Below are positions 8,529-16,502 of a stretch of DNA of 49,593 nt, one piece after another. Both the position numbers and the translations under genes were made by a program. The notes under the pieces were generated by a model. It was not told where the DNA came from, ran no database searches, and saw only the letters and a program-made list of their open reading frames with translations. The DNA is from Pseudomonadota bacterium. GTDB taxonomy: Bacteria > Pseudomonadota > Gammaproteobacteria > Burkholderiales > Burkholderiaceae_C. How positions within the stretch are numbered: position 1 is the first letter of the stretch; the number at the start of each line of letters is the position of its first letter. The DNA is taken from positions 20,626-70,218 of the forward strand of contig JAFEEB010000044.1 in the NCBI GenBank assembly GCA_018241325.1, given 5' to 3'.

Positions 8529-9050
8529 ATGAAATACACAGGCATTCCCGTTCGTCGTTGGGGCTTGGCGGCCATGCTCGCCGCGGCACTGGGGGCCGCC
8601 GGCTGCGACCCGCAAGCCATCAAGGAGCTGGAAGAAGGCGTGGCCACCGAGGCCGACGTGGTGCAGCGCTTCGGCCAGCCCGAGCGCGTGTGGCCCGAGG
8701 CCGGCGGCGCCAAGACCTACGAATACAACCGCCAGCCCGAAGGCCTGCGCAACTACATGATCACCATCGGCGCCGACGGCAAGATGAGCGCGCTGCGCCA
8801 GGTGCTCACCCCCCAGAACTTCGCGCGCGTACACGCCGGCATGGGCGTGGAGGACGTGCGACGCATGCTGGGCAAGCCGGCCAGACAGGTGCCCCACGCG
8901 CTGAAAAACGAAACCGTCTGGACCTGGAAGTTCCTGGAGCCGCCCAGCGACAAGAAGGCCTTCAACGTGTACTTCGGCCCCGACATGCGGGTGCAGCGCA
9001 CCGAGATCGGCGCGGACCCGGACGGGGCGGACATGCGCGGCGGGGGCTGA
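8529..9050 (+). CDS. BamE/SmpA-like outer-membrane lipoprotein
   Basis: 173 aa. An N-terminal signal (residues about 9-25) ends in A-A-G-C with C26 as probable lipidation site. The rest resembles the small BamE/OmlA fold twice over: T-E-A-D-V-V-Q-R-F-G-Q-P, then V-E-D-V-R-R-M-L-G-K-P with W-T-W-K-F. This suggests a duplicated SmpA/OmlA-type domain rather than BamE itself. ATG 8529 gives a clean signal peptide. The last 60 bases (8991-9050) recur at 11221-11280 with about 82 percent identity. It converges with the opine-dehydrogenase-like gene. Confidence 0.8.
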   Translation: MKYTGIPVRRWGLAAMLAAALGAAGCDPQAIKELEEGVATEADVVQRFGQPERVWPEAGGAKTYEYNRQPEGLRNYMITIGADGKMSALRQVLTPQNFARVHAGMGVEDVRRMLGKPARQVPHALKNETVWTWKFLEPPSDKKAFNVYFGPDMRVQRTEIGADPDGADMRGGG

Positions 9051-9083
9051 GTCAACAGTCCAGGCCGGACGCCCGGCGTGCGG

Positions 9084-10145
9084 CTACGCGCTCACGCGCG
9101 CCAGCAGGCCCGCTGCCGTCTCGTCGCGCAGGCCCAGTGGCTCGATCAGCGTGTTTTCACGGGCGTAGTCGCGCCCCGCGATCAGGCCGGCGGTGGCGAT
9201 GATGGTGTCTGTGGCCGGCGTGGGCACCTGCGCCAGGCGGCCCAGCGCGGCGCAAAAGACCAGTCCGTAGGGCACGTCCTCGCTCAGGAAGCGGGTCCCG
9301 ATGTCGGTCGGGCCGGGCGGGCCGCCGCGCTTGGCGTGCAGTTCGGCGGCGATGTCGGCCAGGCGCTCCGATCGGGTGTCGAACGACTGGGCGAAGTGCT
9401 GCTCGATGCTGCGCACCGACAGGCCGAAGGCGCCCGCCAGCGCCCGGCGCTCGGCGTCGAGCTTTTCAATCACCGCCGCCACGCGCTCGGTCATGTAATG
9501 GTATTGCGGCCAGTGCTCGGCGCGCTCGATGCGCGTCCAGTTGAACAGCGCCAGCGGCCCGTGCGCGGCCGGGTTGATGTTGGTGAGCGCGCTGGCCAGC
9601 GCGTTGGCTTGCGGCGTGAAACCCTCGCCGAACAGCCCGGTGCACAAGCGCAGCACCGCGTCCTGCCGTGCCGTGGGCAGCGCCGACACGCCCAACTGCG
9701 TGCGCCGCGTCATGATGCGCACGCGATCGAACGCCTCGCGCCGCGCCGTCAGCACCGTGGTGCCCAGGCTGGCCACGGTCACGTCGGCCGTGCCGAGCGC
9801 GCGCACCCGTTCATGCAGGTACAGCGAGGACAGCGAGGCCATCGAGCTGACCAGCACGGTTTGCCCGGCGCGCAGCTCGGGCGCCAGCGCGTCCATCACC
9901 GCGCGATGGGCATTGACGGGAACGGCGATCAGGATCAGCTCGCAGCCGCTCAGTTCAGCCACCGCGCTCACCCAGTGCACCGATACGCTCGCGTCGAGCA
10001 CGCCGGTGCTGACCAGCGGCTGAGCGCCCCTGGGGTGGGCAGCGCTCGCGCGAGGCGCCCACAGGTGGACGGCGTGACCGCGTTGCGCCAGCCAGGCCGC
10101 GCTGGCCAGACCGATGCCGCCCGCGCCGATGATGCCGATGTTCAT
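9084..10145 (-). CDS. NAD/NADP octopine/nopaline dehydrogenase family protein
   Basis: 353 aa. N-terminal Rossmann domain with G-A-G-G-I-G at about residues 7-12; C-terminal helical domain with N-I-N-P-A-A-H-G-P-L-A-L-F-N-W, whose Asn and His match the active-site region of opine dehydrogenases. An alternative reading is a ketopantoate reductase-like (ApbA/PanE) protein, but its typical catalytic lysine motif is not seen. The substrate is unknown. It lies 13 bases downstream of a Bug-type binding protein on the same strand, suggesting that uptake and metabolism of a carboxylate are linked. That link is inference. Confidence 0.72.
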   Translation of the reverse strand: MNIGIIGAGGIGLASAAWLAQRGHAVHLWAPRASAAHPRGAQPLVSTGVLDASVSVHWVSAVAELSGCELILIAVPVNAHRAVMDALAPELRAGQTVLVSSMASLSSLYLHERVRALGTADVTVASLGTTVLTARREAFDRVRIMTRRTQLGVSALPTARQDAVLRLCTGLFGEGFTPQANALASALTNINPAAHGPLALFNWTRIERAEHWPQYHYMTERVAAVIEKLDAERRALAGAFGLSVRSIEQHFAQSFDTRSERLADIAAELHAKRGGPPGPTDIGTRFLSEDVPYGLVFCAALGRLAQVPTPATDTIIATAGLIAGRDYARENTLIEPLGLRDETAAGLLARVSA

Positions 10146-10158
10146 CGTGCCGCCTCGC

Positions 10159-11124
10159 TCAGTTGGCCTGGATTTTCCCGAGCCGGATCACGCTCTCCCA
10201 GCGCTTGTCGTCCTCGGCGATCACCTGGCCCAGCTCGGCCGGACCGCCGCAGGTGGCGGCAGCGCCCAGCGCCTTGAAGCGTTCCACGGTGCCGGTTTGC
10301 GCGCAAATGGCCTGCAGCTCGGCGGACAGCTTGTCCAGCACCGGCTTGGCGGTGCCGGCCGGCGCCAGCAACCCAACCCAGACCGGCACGGTGAGGCCCT
10401 TGATGCCGGTGGCCTCGGTCATGGTGGGCGCGCCGTGCAGCGCACCGATCGGTGCGTTGGTGAAGCTGCCCAGCACGCGGGCTTTCTTGTCGATCACCAT
10501 GGGTTCGATCGAAGCCGAACTGGTCACCATCGCCGCCACCTGCCCGCCCAGCAGGTCGGTGATGGCCGGGCCCGCGCCGCGGTACGGCACATGCAGCAGC
10601 TGCACGCCGGTGGACTGCGCCAGCAGCTCGCCGGTCAGGTGCGACACGGTGCCGTTGCCGGTGGAGGCAAAACTGACCTTGCCCGGGTTGGCCTTGGCAT
10701 CCTTGATCAGGTCGGCCACGCTGGCGTAGGGGCTTTGGGCGCGCACCGCCAGCGTCATCGGCGTGTCGGCCACCAGCGCCACGGGCACGAAATCCTTGCG
10801 CGGGTCGTAGCTGAGCTTGGCAATCAGGTGCGGCGCGATGGTGATGGCGCCGCCGGTGGCCAGCAGCAGCGTGCGGCCGTCGGGCTTGGCCTTGGCCACG
10901 GCGTCGGCCGCGATCACGCCGCCGGCGCCGGCCTTGTTCTCGACCACCACCGCAGCGCCCAGGCGCGTGCCCAGGCGTTCGGCCAGGTAGCGGCCGATGA
11001 CGTCCTGCGCGCCGCCCGGCGCGAAGGGCACGACGATGCGGGTCACGTCGCCTTGGGCATGGGCCGGGGCGGCGCTCCACCAGGTCAGGGCGGCAAGAGC
11101 CAGGGCAGTCAATGGGGTGCGCAT
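10159..11124 (-). CDS. Bug-family tripartite tricarboxylate transporter substrate-binding protein
   Basis: 321 aa, standard Bug/TctC length. Sec signal peptide (residues 1-24, cleavage after A-H-A), then the family N-terminus I-V-V-P-F-A-P-G-G-A-Q-D-V-I-G-R, A-D-G-V-E-N-K-A-G-A-G-G-like and V-P-Y-R-G-A-G-P-A-I-T-D-L-L-G-G blocks. These periplasmic proteins bind small carboxylates. No TctA/TctB membrane genes are present nearby, as is usual for the many orphan Bug proteins in this order. ATG 11124 starts the signal peptide; the long upstream frame is antisense to the next gene. Confidence 0.93.
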   Translation of the reverse strand: MRTPLTALALAALTWWSAAPAHAQGDVTRIVVPFAPGGAQDVIGRYLAERLGTRLGAAVVVENKAGAGGVIAADAVAKAKPDGRTLLLATGGAITIAPHLIAKLSYDPRKDFVPVALVADTPMTLAVRAQSPYASVADLIKDAKANPGKVSFASTGNGTVSHLTGELLAQSTGVQLLHVPYRGAGPAITDLLGGQVAAMVTSSASIEPMVIDKKARVLGSFTNAPIGALHGAPTMTEATGIKGLTVPVWVGLLAPAGTAKPVLDKLSAELQAICAQTGTVERFKALGAAATCGGPAELGQVIAEDDKRWESVIRLGKIQAN

Positions 11125-11220
11125 GAGGGGGTTCGCAAATCGAGCGAAAAGTGGATGAAAAACGGCGCCATTATTGCAGCGATGGTGCGCAGTGGGCGCT
11201 GCAGCGCCGCGCAAGCCAGC

Positions 11221-11280
11221 GTGCGGCGCACCGAGATCGGCACGAACCCGGATGGGCCGGATGGACGAGGCGGCGGCTGA
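11221..11280 (+). pseudogene. 60-base duplicate of the 3' end of the BamE-like lipoprotein gene
   Basis: Aligned without gaps to 8991-9050, this segment differs at 11 of 60 positions (about 82 percent identity) and ends at the same in-frame TGA. It would encode V-R-R-T-E-I-G-T-N-P-D-G, like V-Q-R-T-E-I-G-A-D-P-D-G in the intact gene. Similarity stops abruptly upstream, so only the tail survives. Best read as the remnant of a deleted paralogue between the Bug gene and the PagL-type gene. Confidence 0.6.
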
Positions 11281-11303
11281 CACGGCGCGCTCGCCGGGGC
11301 GTG

Positions 11304-11309
11304 CATACT
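11304..11309 (+). promoter_or_regulatory. Possible -10 box six bases ahead of the pagL-like start
   Basis: CATACT (TATACT with one change) ends six bases before the ATG at 11316. If used, transcription would begin at or next to the start codon, giving a leaderless message. No Shine-Dalgarno is visible. The -35 region is unconvincing. Confidence 0.25.
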
Positions 11310-11315
11310 GGCCGC

Positions 11316-11936
11316 ATGACGGCCCGTTGTTGCATCCGTTCACCCTCCGAGCTCGGCGCACCCCGGCGATCGGCAAAGTCCAGGGCGCGGTGCCGGCCCG
11401 TTGCCTGGCGCGCGGTGCTGCTGGCGGTGCTGCTGGGCTGCGCCGGCACGTCGGCGACGGCCGCGCCTGCCCTCGATCTGACCGTGTCGGCCGGCGCGGG
11501 CACGCAGCACGTGGACAAGCTGGGCCTGGTGCTGGGCTGGACGCGTCCCGAGCCGCTGTGGCAGGGCCGGCGCTGGCGCCTGATGCTGCGCCATGAGCTC
11601 GAACTGGCCAACTGGCGCGTGGCGAATGCGCGCGATCTGCTGGAGCTGGGCTATTCGCCCGTGCTGCGGCTGGAGCGCCCGCTGGCCGATTCGAGGGCCA
11701 CTTTTTTCGTGGAAGGATCGATCGGCGCGCGCCTGCTCTCGCACACCCGGGTGGGCCCGGACCACGACATGAGCACGGCGTTCCAGTTCTCCGACGAGTT
11801 GCGTGCCGGCTGGACGTGGGGCGATCAGGGACGCCACACGGCGGGGCTGCGTTTGCAGCACCTTTCCAACCTCGGCATCAAGGAGCCCAACCCGGGCATC
11901 AACTTCTGGCAGCTTTACTACCGCTACCGGTTTTGA
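11316..11936 (+). CDS. PagL-type acyloxyacyl hydrolase (lipid A 3-O-deacylase)
   Basis: 206 aa. Long N-terminal extension with a hydrophobic signal core at about residues 30-50, then an outer-membrane beta-barrel with alternating hydrophobic strands ending in Y-Y-R-Y-R-F, a C-terminal Phe typical of barrel proteins. The catalytic pair H182-x-S184 lies in L-Q-H-L-S-N, followed by P-N-P-G-I-N. From memory of P. aeruginosa PagL (H126, S128, E140) the position of the Glu appears to be N196 here. Known PagL removes the 3-linked acyl chain of lipid A. It converges with the ABC transporter gene ten bases away. Confidence 0.78.
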   Translation: MTARCCIRSPSELGAPRRSAKSRARCRPVAWRAVLLAVLLGCAGTSATAAPALDLTVSAGAGTQHVDKLGLVLGWTRPEPLWQGRRWRLMLRHELELANWRVANARDLLELGYSPVLRLERPLADSRATFFVEGSIGARLLSHTRVGPDHDMSTAFQFSDELRAGWTWGDQGRHTAGLRLQHLSNLGIKEPNPGINFWQLYYRYRF

Positions 11937-11946
11937 TGGACCGGGC

Positions 11947-13764
11947 TCATCCGATGGGCGAGACTTCGATACGGTAGCGCGCCGGGCCGCCCTCGGGCTG
12001 CGCCACCAGTTGCCAGCGCCGCTTGTGAAAGGGCGCGACGCTGGGACGGTGGGCGATGGACAGCAGTGCGCCGCCGCCGCGCTCGGTCAGCGCCTTCAGG
12101 CGCTCGTACAGCGTTTTTTCGGCCTCGGCGTCCAGCGCGGCCGTGGCCTCGTCGGCCAGCACCCAGGCGGGTTGCTTGAGCAGCACGCGGGCGATCGCCA
12201 GGCGCTGTTGTTCGCCGCCGCTCAGTTTTTGCGTCCAGTTGTCGCGCTCATCCAGGCGCGCGGCCAGCTGCGGCAGCAGGGCGTCTTGCAGCGCCTGCCC
12301 GAGCTGCGCGTCGCTGTAGCGTTCGGCCGGCTCGGGGTAGGCCAGCGCGTCGCGCAGGCTGCCGTCGGGAAAGTACGGCCGCTGCGGGATGAACATGGCG
12401 CTGGCGGGCAGCGCCACGCGGCCCTGCGCCCAGGGCCAGATCCCGGCCATGGCGCGAAACAGCGTGCTCTTGCCGCTGCCCGAGGGGCCTTGCAGCAGGG
12501 TGTGCTCGCCGGGCGCCACCGCCAGGCTCTCGCCCTGCACCAGGGTGTCGCCGGTGGGCAGCGCGACGGTCAGGGCGCTGGTGGTGATGGCGGGGGTGCT
12601 GGCCGTTTGCACCGACTCGACCGCGCCGGGCGCGGCCTCCTGGCGGGACAGCATGGCCTCGAAGCTGGTCAGGCGCTCGGTGGTGGCGCGCCAGGCGGCC
12701 AGGCTGTCGTAGTTGTCGACGAACCAGGACAGCGCACCCTGCACGCGATCGAAGGCGCTGCTGATCTGCATCAGCTCGCCCAGCTGGATGGCGCCGCTGA
12801 AAAAGCGCGGTGCGGCCACGATGAAGGGAAACACCACGGCCGCCTGGCCAAACAGGTTGGTAAAGCCCACCAGCTGCTTTTGCTTGTTGATGAGCTTGAG
12901 GTAGTTGGCCAGCACGGCTGAAAAGCGCGTGTCGAGGTTGCGGCCTTCCACCGCCTCGCCGTGGTCCAGCGCGATGGATTCGCTGTACTCGCGCACGCGC
13001 ACCAGGTTGTGGCGGTAGTTGGCCTCGCGCCGCTGCTGCTCGAAGTTCAGGCCGATCAGCGGCCGACCGATGAAGTGCGTGAGCACGCTGCCCACGGTGC
13101 AATACAGCAGCGCCATCCACACCATGAAGCCGGGAATCACGAACGCGCTGCCACCCACGCTGAACGAGAAGCTGCCCGACAGGCCCCACAGGATGCCGAC
13201 GAAGCTGGCCAGGGTGACCACGGCGTTGAGGAAACCCATGGACAGGCCCACCGTCTGCGCGGTGAACTGGGCCGCGTCTTCCTGCAGGCGCTGGTCGGGG
13301 TTGTCGGGCGCGCGCTGGCCGGGCACGGGCAGGCCGCTGCCGGCTTGCTCCTCGGGCGCCGGACCGCTGTAGCGGGCGAGCTCCATGCGGTAGAAGGCGT
13401 GGTTGGTCAGCCAGCGGTGCATCAGGTCGCGCGTCATCCAGGCGCGCCAGCGCAGCTGCAGCAACTGCGTCAGGTAAAAGCGGTAGACGGCGATGGCGAT
13501 GAAGATCATCGCCAGATACGTGAAGCGGCCCAGCTGCGTCCAGAACACCGCCGCGTCCTTGTTTTGCAGCGCGTCGTAGAAGGTGCGGTTCCATTCGTTG
13601 ATCTGCACCAGCATGTACACCGCGCCCAGGTTGAGCGCGATGATGGCCGCCAGCAGGCCGCGGGCCTTCCACTTTTCCTCGGACCGGGCGAAGTACGGGG
13701 CCGACAAGTGCGCCACCTGGCGCAGGAATTGCTGGATGCGGGAGAGCTTGTCGAACCAGGTCAT
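11947..13764 (-). CDS. ABC transporter, fused membrane and ATPase (SbmA/YddA-like)
   Basis: 605 aa. The N-terminal membrane domain (ABC_membrane_2 type, SbmA/BacA and YddA relatives) has helices near residues 35-53, 82-100, 172-195, 205-228 and 300-318, with the E-W-N-R-T-F-Y-D-A-L-Q motif at 57-67. C-terminal ATPase: Walker A G426-P-S-G-S-G-K-S-T434, signature L-S-G-G-E-Q 514-519, Walker B V-L-A-D-E 535-539. The family includes peptide and vitamin B12 transporters and works as a homodimer. The substrate here is unknown. A 15-residue Pro/Gly insert around 136-156 lies between membrane helices. Confidence 0.9.
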   Translation of the reverse strand: MTWFDKLSRIQQFLRQVAHLSAPYFARSEEKWKARGLLAAIIALNLGAVYMLVQINEWNRTFYDALQNKDAAVFWTQLGRFTYLAMIFIAIAVYRFYLTQLLQLRWRAWMTRDLMHRWLTNHAFYRMELARYSGPAPEEQAGSGLPVPGQRAPDNPDQRLQEDAAQFTAQTVGLSMGFLNAVVTLASFVGILWGLSGSFSFSVGGSAFVIPGFMVWMALLYCTVGSVLTHFIGRPLIGLNFEQQRREANYRHNLVRVREYSESIALDHGEAVEGRNLDTRFSAVLANYLKLINKQKQLVGFTNLFGQAAVVFPFIVAAPRFFSGAIQLGELMQISSAFDRVQGALSWFVDNYDSLAAWRATTERLTSFEAMLSRQEAAPGAVESVQTASTPAITTSALTVALPTGDTLVQGESLAVAPGEHTLLQGPSGSGKSTLFRAMAGIWPWAQGRVALPASAMFIPQRPYFPDGSLRDALAYPEPAERYSDAQLGQALQDALLPQLAARLDERDNWTQKLSGGEQQRLAIARVLLKQPAWVLADEATAALDAEAEKTLYERLKALTERGGGALLSIAHRPSVAPFHKRRWQLVAQPEGGPARYRIEVSPIG

Positions 13765-13805
13765 CGGGGGCTTTCACGGTCGGAAGGAGCGCGCATCGTA
13801 GCGGC

Positions 13806-13836
13806 TTGCCGGGGCGTGGCAGGGGCGCCCTATACT
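13806..13836 (+). promoter_or_regulatory. Candidate sigma-70 promoter for the MgtC-family gene
   Basis: TTGCCG (13806-13811) and TATACT (13831-13836) with a 19-base spacer, 24 bases upstream of the ATG at 13860 in the divergent gap. The -10 matches consensus at 5 of 6 positions. The spacer is long, so confidence is moderate. Confidence 0.45.
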
Positions 13837-13859
13837 GACCCGACACCGTCGCGCCGCCC

Positions 13860-15176
13860 ATGCCTGATTCGATCCTGACCCTGCCCCAGGCCAACTGGCC
13901 GTACTCGCAAAGCCTGATGCGGCTGGCGCTGGGCCTGGCGCTGGGCCTGTTGATCGGGCTGGAGCGCGAGCGCCGCGGCAAGGAGGCGGGCGTGCGCACC
14001 TTCGGCTTCATCGGCCTTTTGGGTGCCATCGGCGGGGCGCTGGGCATGCCCTACGCGCTGGCGGCGCTGGCGCTGACGGGCTTGCTGGCGGTGCTGCTCA
14101 ACCTGTCCTCGCTGCGGGCCAACCAGGGCACCGAGCTGACCACCTCGGCTGCCATGATGGTGACGGCCATGTCGGGCATTCTGTGCGGGCAGGGCCACAC
14201 GCTGCCGCCCGCGGCGGTGATGGTGATCGGGGCCGCGCTGCTGGCCTGGAAGGAGCGGCTGGCGGACTTCTCGATGGGCCTGTCGGAGGGCGAAATCCGC
14301 TCGGCCCTGCTGCTGGCCATCCTGGCCATCGTGATCTACCCGGCGCTGCCCACGGGCACCGTCGGGCCGGGCAACCTGATCGAGCCGCGCTATGCTTGGG
14401 TGACGGTGATCCTGATTGCCGGCATCGGTTTTTTCAACTACGTGCTGTGGAAGATGTACGGCACGCGCGGCACCGAGCTGTCGGGCTTTTTCGGCGGCCT
14501 GATCAACAGCAACTTCACCGTGATCGAGCTGTCCGAGCGCGTGCGCGAAGTGGGCGCGGCCTTCGTGCCCACGGCCTATCGGGGCATCCTGCTGGCCACC
14601 ACGGCCATGGTGGCGCGCAACGCCACGCTGCTCCTGATCCTGGCGCCGCAGGCGCTGGTGGGGGCGCTGTCGGCCTTTGCCCTGATGGCGCTGACCAACG
14701 TGGCCTTGGTGGTCGGCAGCATGCGCCACCGCCACGGCGCCAGCGCCGCGGCGGCGCCCGAGATCAACCTGGAGCTGCCGTTTTCGCTGTCGCAGGCGCT
14801 CAAGTACGGCGCCATTTTTCTGGTGCTGCACGTGGTGGGCGCGCTCACGCAGCGGCATTTTGGTGACACGGGCTTTTACTTTGTCAGCGTGGTCGGCGGC
14901 CTGCTGTCCAGCGCCAGTGCGGTGGCCGCTGCCGCCACGCTGGCCGAGCAGGGCAACATCGCCCCCATCACCGCGGGCGTGGGCGCCGTGCTGGCCTCCT
15001 TCACCAGCCTGGTCTTCAGTCTCAGCTTCGTGCTGCGCACGCGCAGCCGGCCGCTGATTCGCACGCTGGCGGTGTCGATGGTGGCCGTCGGCGCCGCCGG
15101 CCTGGTGGGCCTGCTGGCCAGCCACTGGGCCGAGCCCTGGGTGATGCGCGTGGTCGATCTGGCGCGGGGTGGTTGA
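13860..15176 (+). CDS. MgtC/SapB family membrane protein with DUF4010 domain
   Basis: 438 aa, almost entirely hydrophobic, with a dozen or so membrane segments. Residues about 15-150 are MgtC/SapB-like (L-G-L-L-I-G-L-E-R-E-R-R-G near residue 30, then G-V-R-T-F-G-F-I-G-L-L-G). The remainder matches DUF4010 (G-F-F-G-G-L-I-N-S-N-F-T motif near residue 210, and a late G-G-L-L-S-S-A-S-A-V-A-A-A-A-T segment). Longer MgtC-like proteins of this type are of unknown function; a role in ion homeostasis is only suggested. ATG 13860 follows a recognisable promoter. It converges with the DUF1501 gene. Confidence 0.88.
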   Translation: MPDSILTLPQANWPYSQSLMRLALGLALGLLIGLERERRGKEAGVRTFGFIGLLGAIGGALGMPYALAALALTGLLAVLLNLSSLRANQGTELTTSAAMMVTAMSGILCGQGHTLPPAAVMVIGAALLAWKERLADFSMGLSEGEIRSALLLAILAIVIYPALPTGTVGPGNLIEPRYAWVTVILIAGIGFFNYVLWKMYGTRGTELSGFFGGLINSNFTVIELSERVREVGAAFVPTAYRGILLATTAMVARNATLLLILAPQALVGALSAFALMALTNVALVVGSMRHRHGASAAAAPEINLELPFSLSQALKYGAIFLVLHVVGALTQRHFGDTGFYFVSVVGGLLSSASAVAAAATLAEQGNIAPITAGVGAVLASFTSLVFSLSFVLRTRSRPLIRTLAVSMVAVGAAGLVGLLASHWAEPWVMRVVDLARGG

Positions 15177-15217
15177 CGCGCGCGGCGGCCTTGTCAGTGA
15201 TGACTGGGATTTTTATC

Positions 15218-16444
15218 TCAAGCCTGGTGCAATAGGCCATCCAGCCGCGCATCCCAGCGCGTGTCGGGCAGCACCTCGGCCAGTTGACTGTCGCGCAGAC
15301 CGAAGGCGGGCCGCAGCACCTGCGCCAGCACGGCGCGAAAGTCGTGGTGCACGGGCACGTCGCGCTGCTCGTGCAGGTTGGCTTGGGCCAGCCCCGTCCA
15401 CTGGCCGTGCCAGCGGCCGCCGGCCACGCGCGGGCCGATCAGCCACATGGCGTTGCCGTGGCCGTGGTCGGTGCCGCGGCTGCCGTTCTCGGCGGCGGTA
15501 CGGCCGAACTCGCTGGCCATCACGATCACGTCGCCGGGGCGATCGAAATCGCGCGCCAGCTGCGCCAGCGCGCCGCCCAGGCTGCGCAGGTTGTTGGCCA
15601 ATTGCCCCGCGACGGCGCCCTGGCCCGCGTGCGTGTCCCAGCCGCCGGCCGACAGAAAACCGATGCGCAGGCTGCGCTCCTGCCGCATCAGGGTGCCCAG
15701 GTTGCGCGCGTCCTGCACCAGCAGGGCCGGGGCGGCGGCGCCGTTGTCGGCCGCCTGCATCTCGCGCGTGAGGTCCTGCGCGGTGCGCAGGCGGCTGCCG
15801 GCGCCCTGTCGGAAGGCCCTGGAAAGCTCGTCCGGCCCGTCGTACAGCGCCATCAGCGCCTGGCGCGCCTGCGGGTTTTGCAGCGCGCCGGGGCGCTGGG
15901 CGGCGCGCCCGTGCGCCACCAGCTTGACCGGGGCGCGCCCGTCCAGGATGCGCGGATTGGATTCGCCCACGCCCAGCGCATGCACGGTGCCGGCGCTGCC
16001 ACTGACGCCGGCGAGGCGGTTGAGCCAGCCGGGCGTGTCGCCGCCGCGGCCCAGGCGCGCGGTTTCCCAGTAGTACTGCGCGTCGAAGTGCGAGCGCGTC
16101 GGGTCGGGCGAGCCGGCGGCGGGGATCACGGCCAGGCGGCGCTGTTTCCACAGCGGCAGCACGTCGGCCAGCGCGGGGTGCAGGGCAAAGGTGTCGTCCA
16201 GCGTGAGCGCGGCTTGATCGGTGCCGTCGGGCGCGGGCAGGGCAATGCTGGAGCGCAAGCGGGCGTAGTCCGGGTCGGCGTAGGGCACGAACAGCGACAA
16301 GCCATCGACTGCGCCGCGCAGGAACACGACGACGAGGCGGCCTTCGCCCTGGGCGCCCAAGGTGGCCTGGGCAAAGGCGCGTGGGCCGAGCGCTAGCGTG
16401 GCGGCACCGGCCAGCAGGTGGCGGCGGGAGAGGGGCGTGTTCAT
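15218..16444 (-). CDS. DUF1501 family Tat-exported protein
   Basis: 408 aa. Twin-arginine signal S-R-R-H-L-L at residues 6-11 followed by a hydrophobic stretch and A-F-A-Q cleavage. The body matches DUF1501 (sulfatase-like fold): V-V-V-F-L-R-G-A-V-D-G-L-S-L-F-V-P-Y-A-D near the N-terminus, G-G-W-D-T-H-A-G-Q-G in the middle, V-I-V-M-A-S-E-F-G-R-T and D-H-G-H-G-N later. Function is not established. Almost always paired with DUF1800, which lies immediately upstream here, separated by a strong hairpin. The ATG at 16444 sets up the Tat signal. Confidence 0.92.
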   Translation of the reverse strand: MNTPLSRRHLLAGAATLALGPRAFAQATLGAQGEGRLVVVFLRGAVDGLSLFVPYADPDYARLRSSIALPAPDGTDQAALTLDDTFALHPALADVLPLWKQRRLAVIPAAGSPDPTRSHFDAQYYWETARLGRGGDTPGWLNRLAGVSGSAGTVHALGVGESNPRILDGRAPVKLVAHGRAAQRPGALQNPQARQALMALYDGPDELSRAFRQGAGSRLRTAQDLTREMQAADNGAAAPALLVQDARNLGTLMRQERSLRIGFLSAGGWDTHAGQGAVAGQLANNLRSLGGALAQLARDFDRPGDVIVMASEFGRTAAENGSRGTDHGHGNAMWLIGPRVAGGRWHGQWTGLAQANLHEQRDVPVHHDFRAVLAQVLRPAFGLRDSQLAEVLPDTRWDARLDGLLHQA

Positions 16445-16459
16445 GGTTTGCTCCGGAAT

Positions 16460-16502
16460 AAATAGCTTGCCGCGCTTGCCCTGCAAGCGCGGCAAGCTAT
16501 TT
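16460..16502. repeat. Perfect 20-bp inverted repeat with 3-base loop
   Basis: AAATAGCTTGCCGCGCTTGC (16460-16479), loop CCT, then its exact complement at 16483-16502. The hairpin overlaps the DUF1800 stop codon (TAG at 16499-16497, minus strand) and ends 15 bases before the DUF1501 start at 16444. There is no following T-run on either strand, so it is not a standard terminator. It may attenuate or stabilise the intercistronic message. Confidence 0.85.

Noticed and set aside
9051-9083. Possible terminator between the BamE-like gene and the opine-dehydrogenase-like gene.
   Set aside because: CCGGACGCCCGG can form a small stem, but there is no T-run on either strand.
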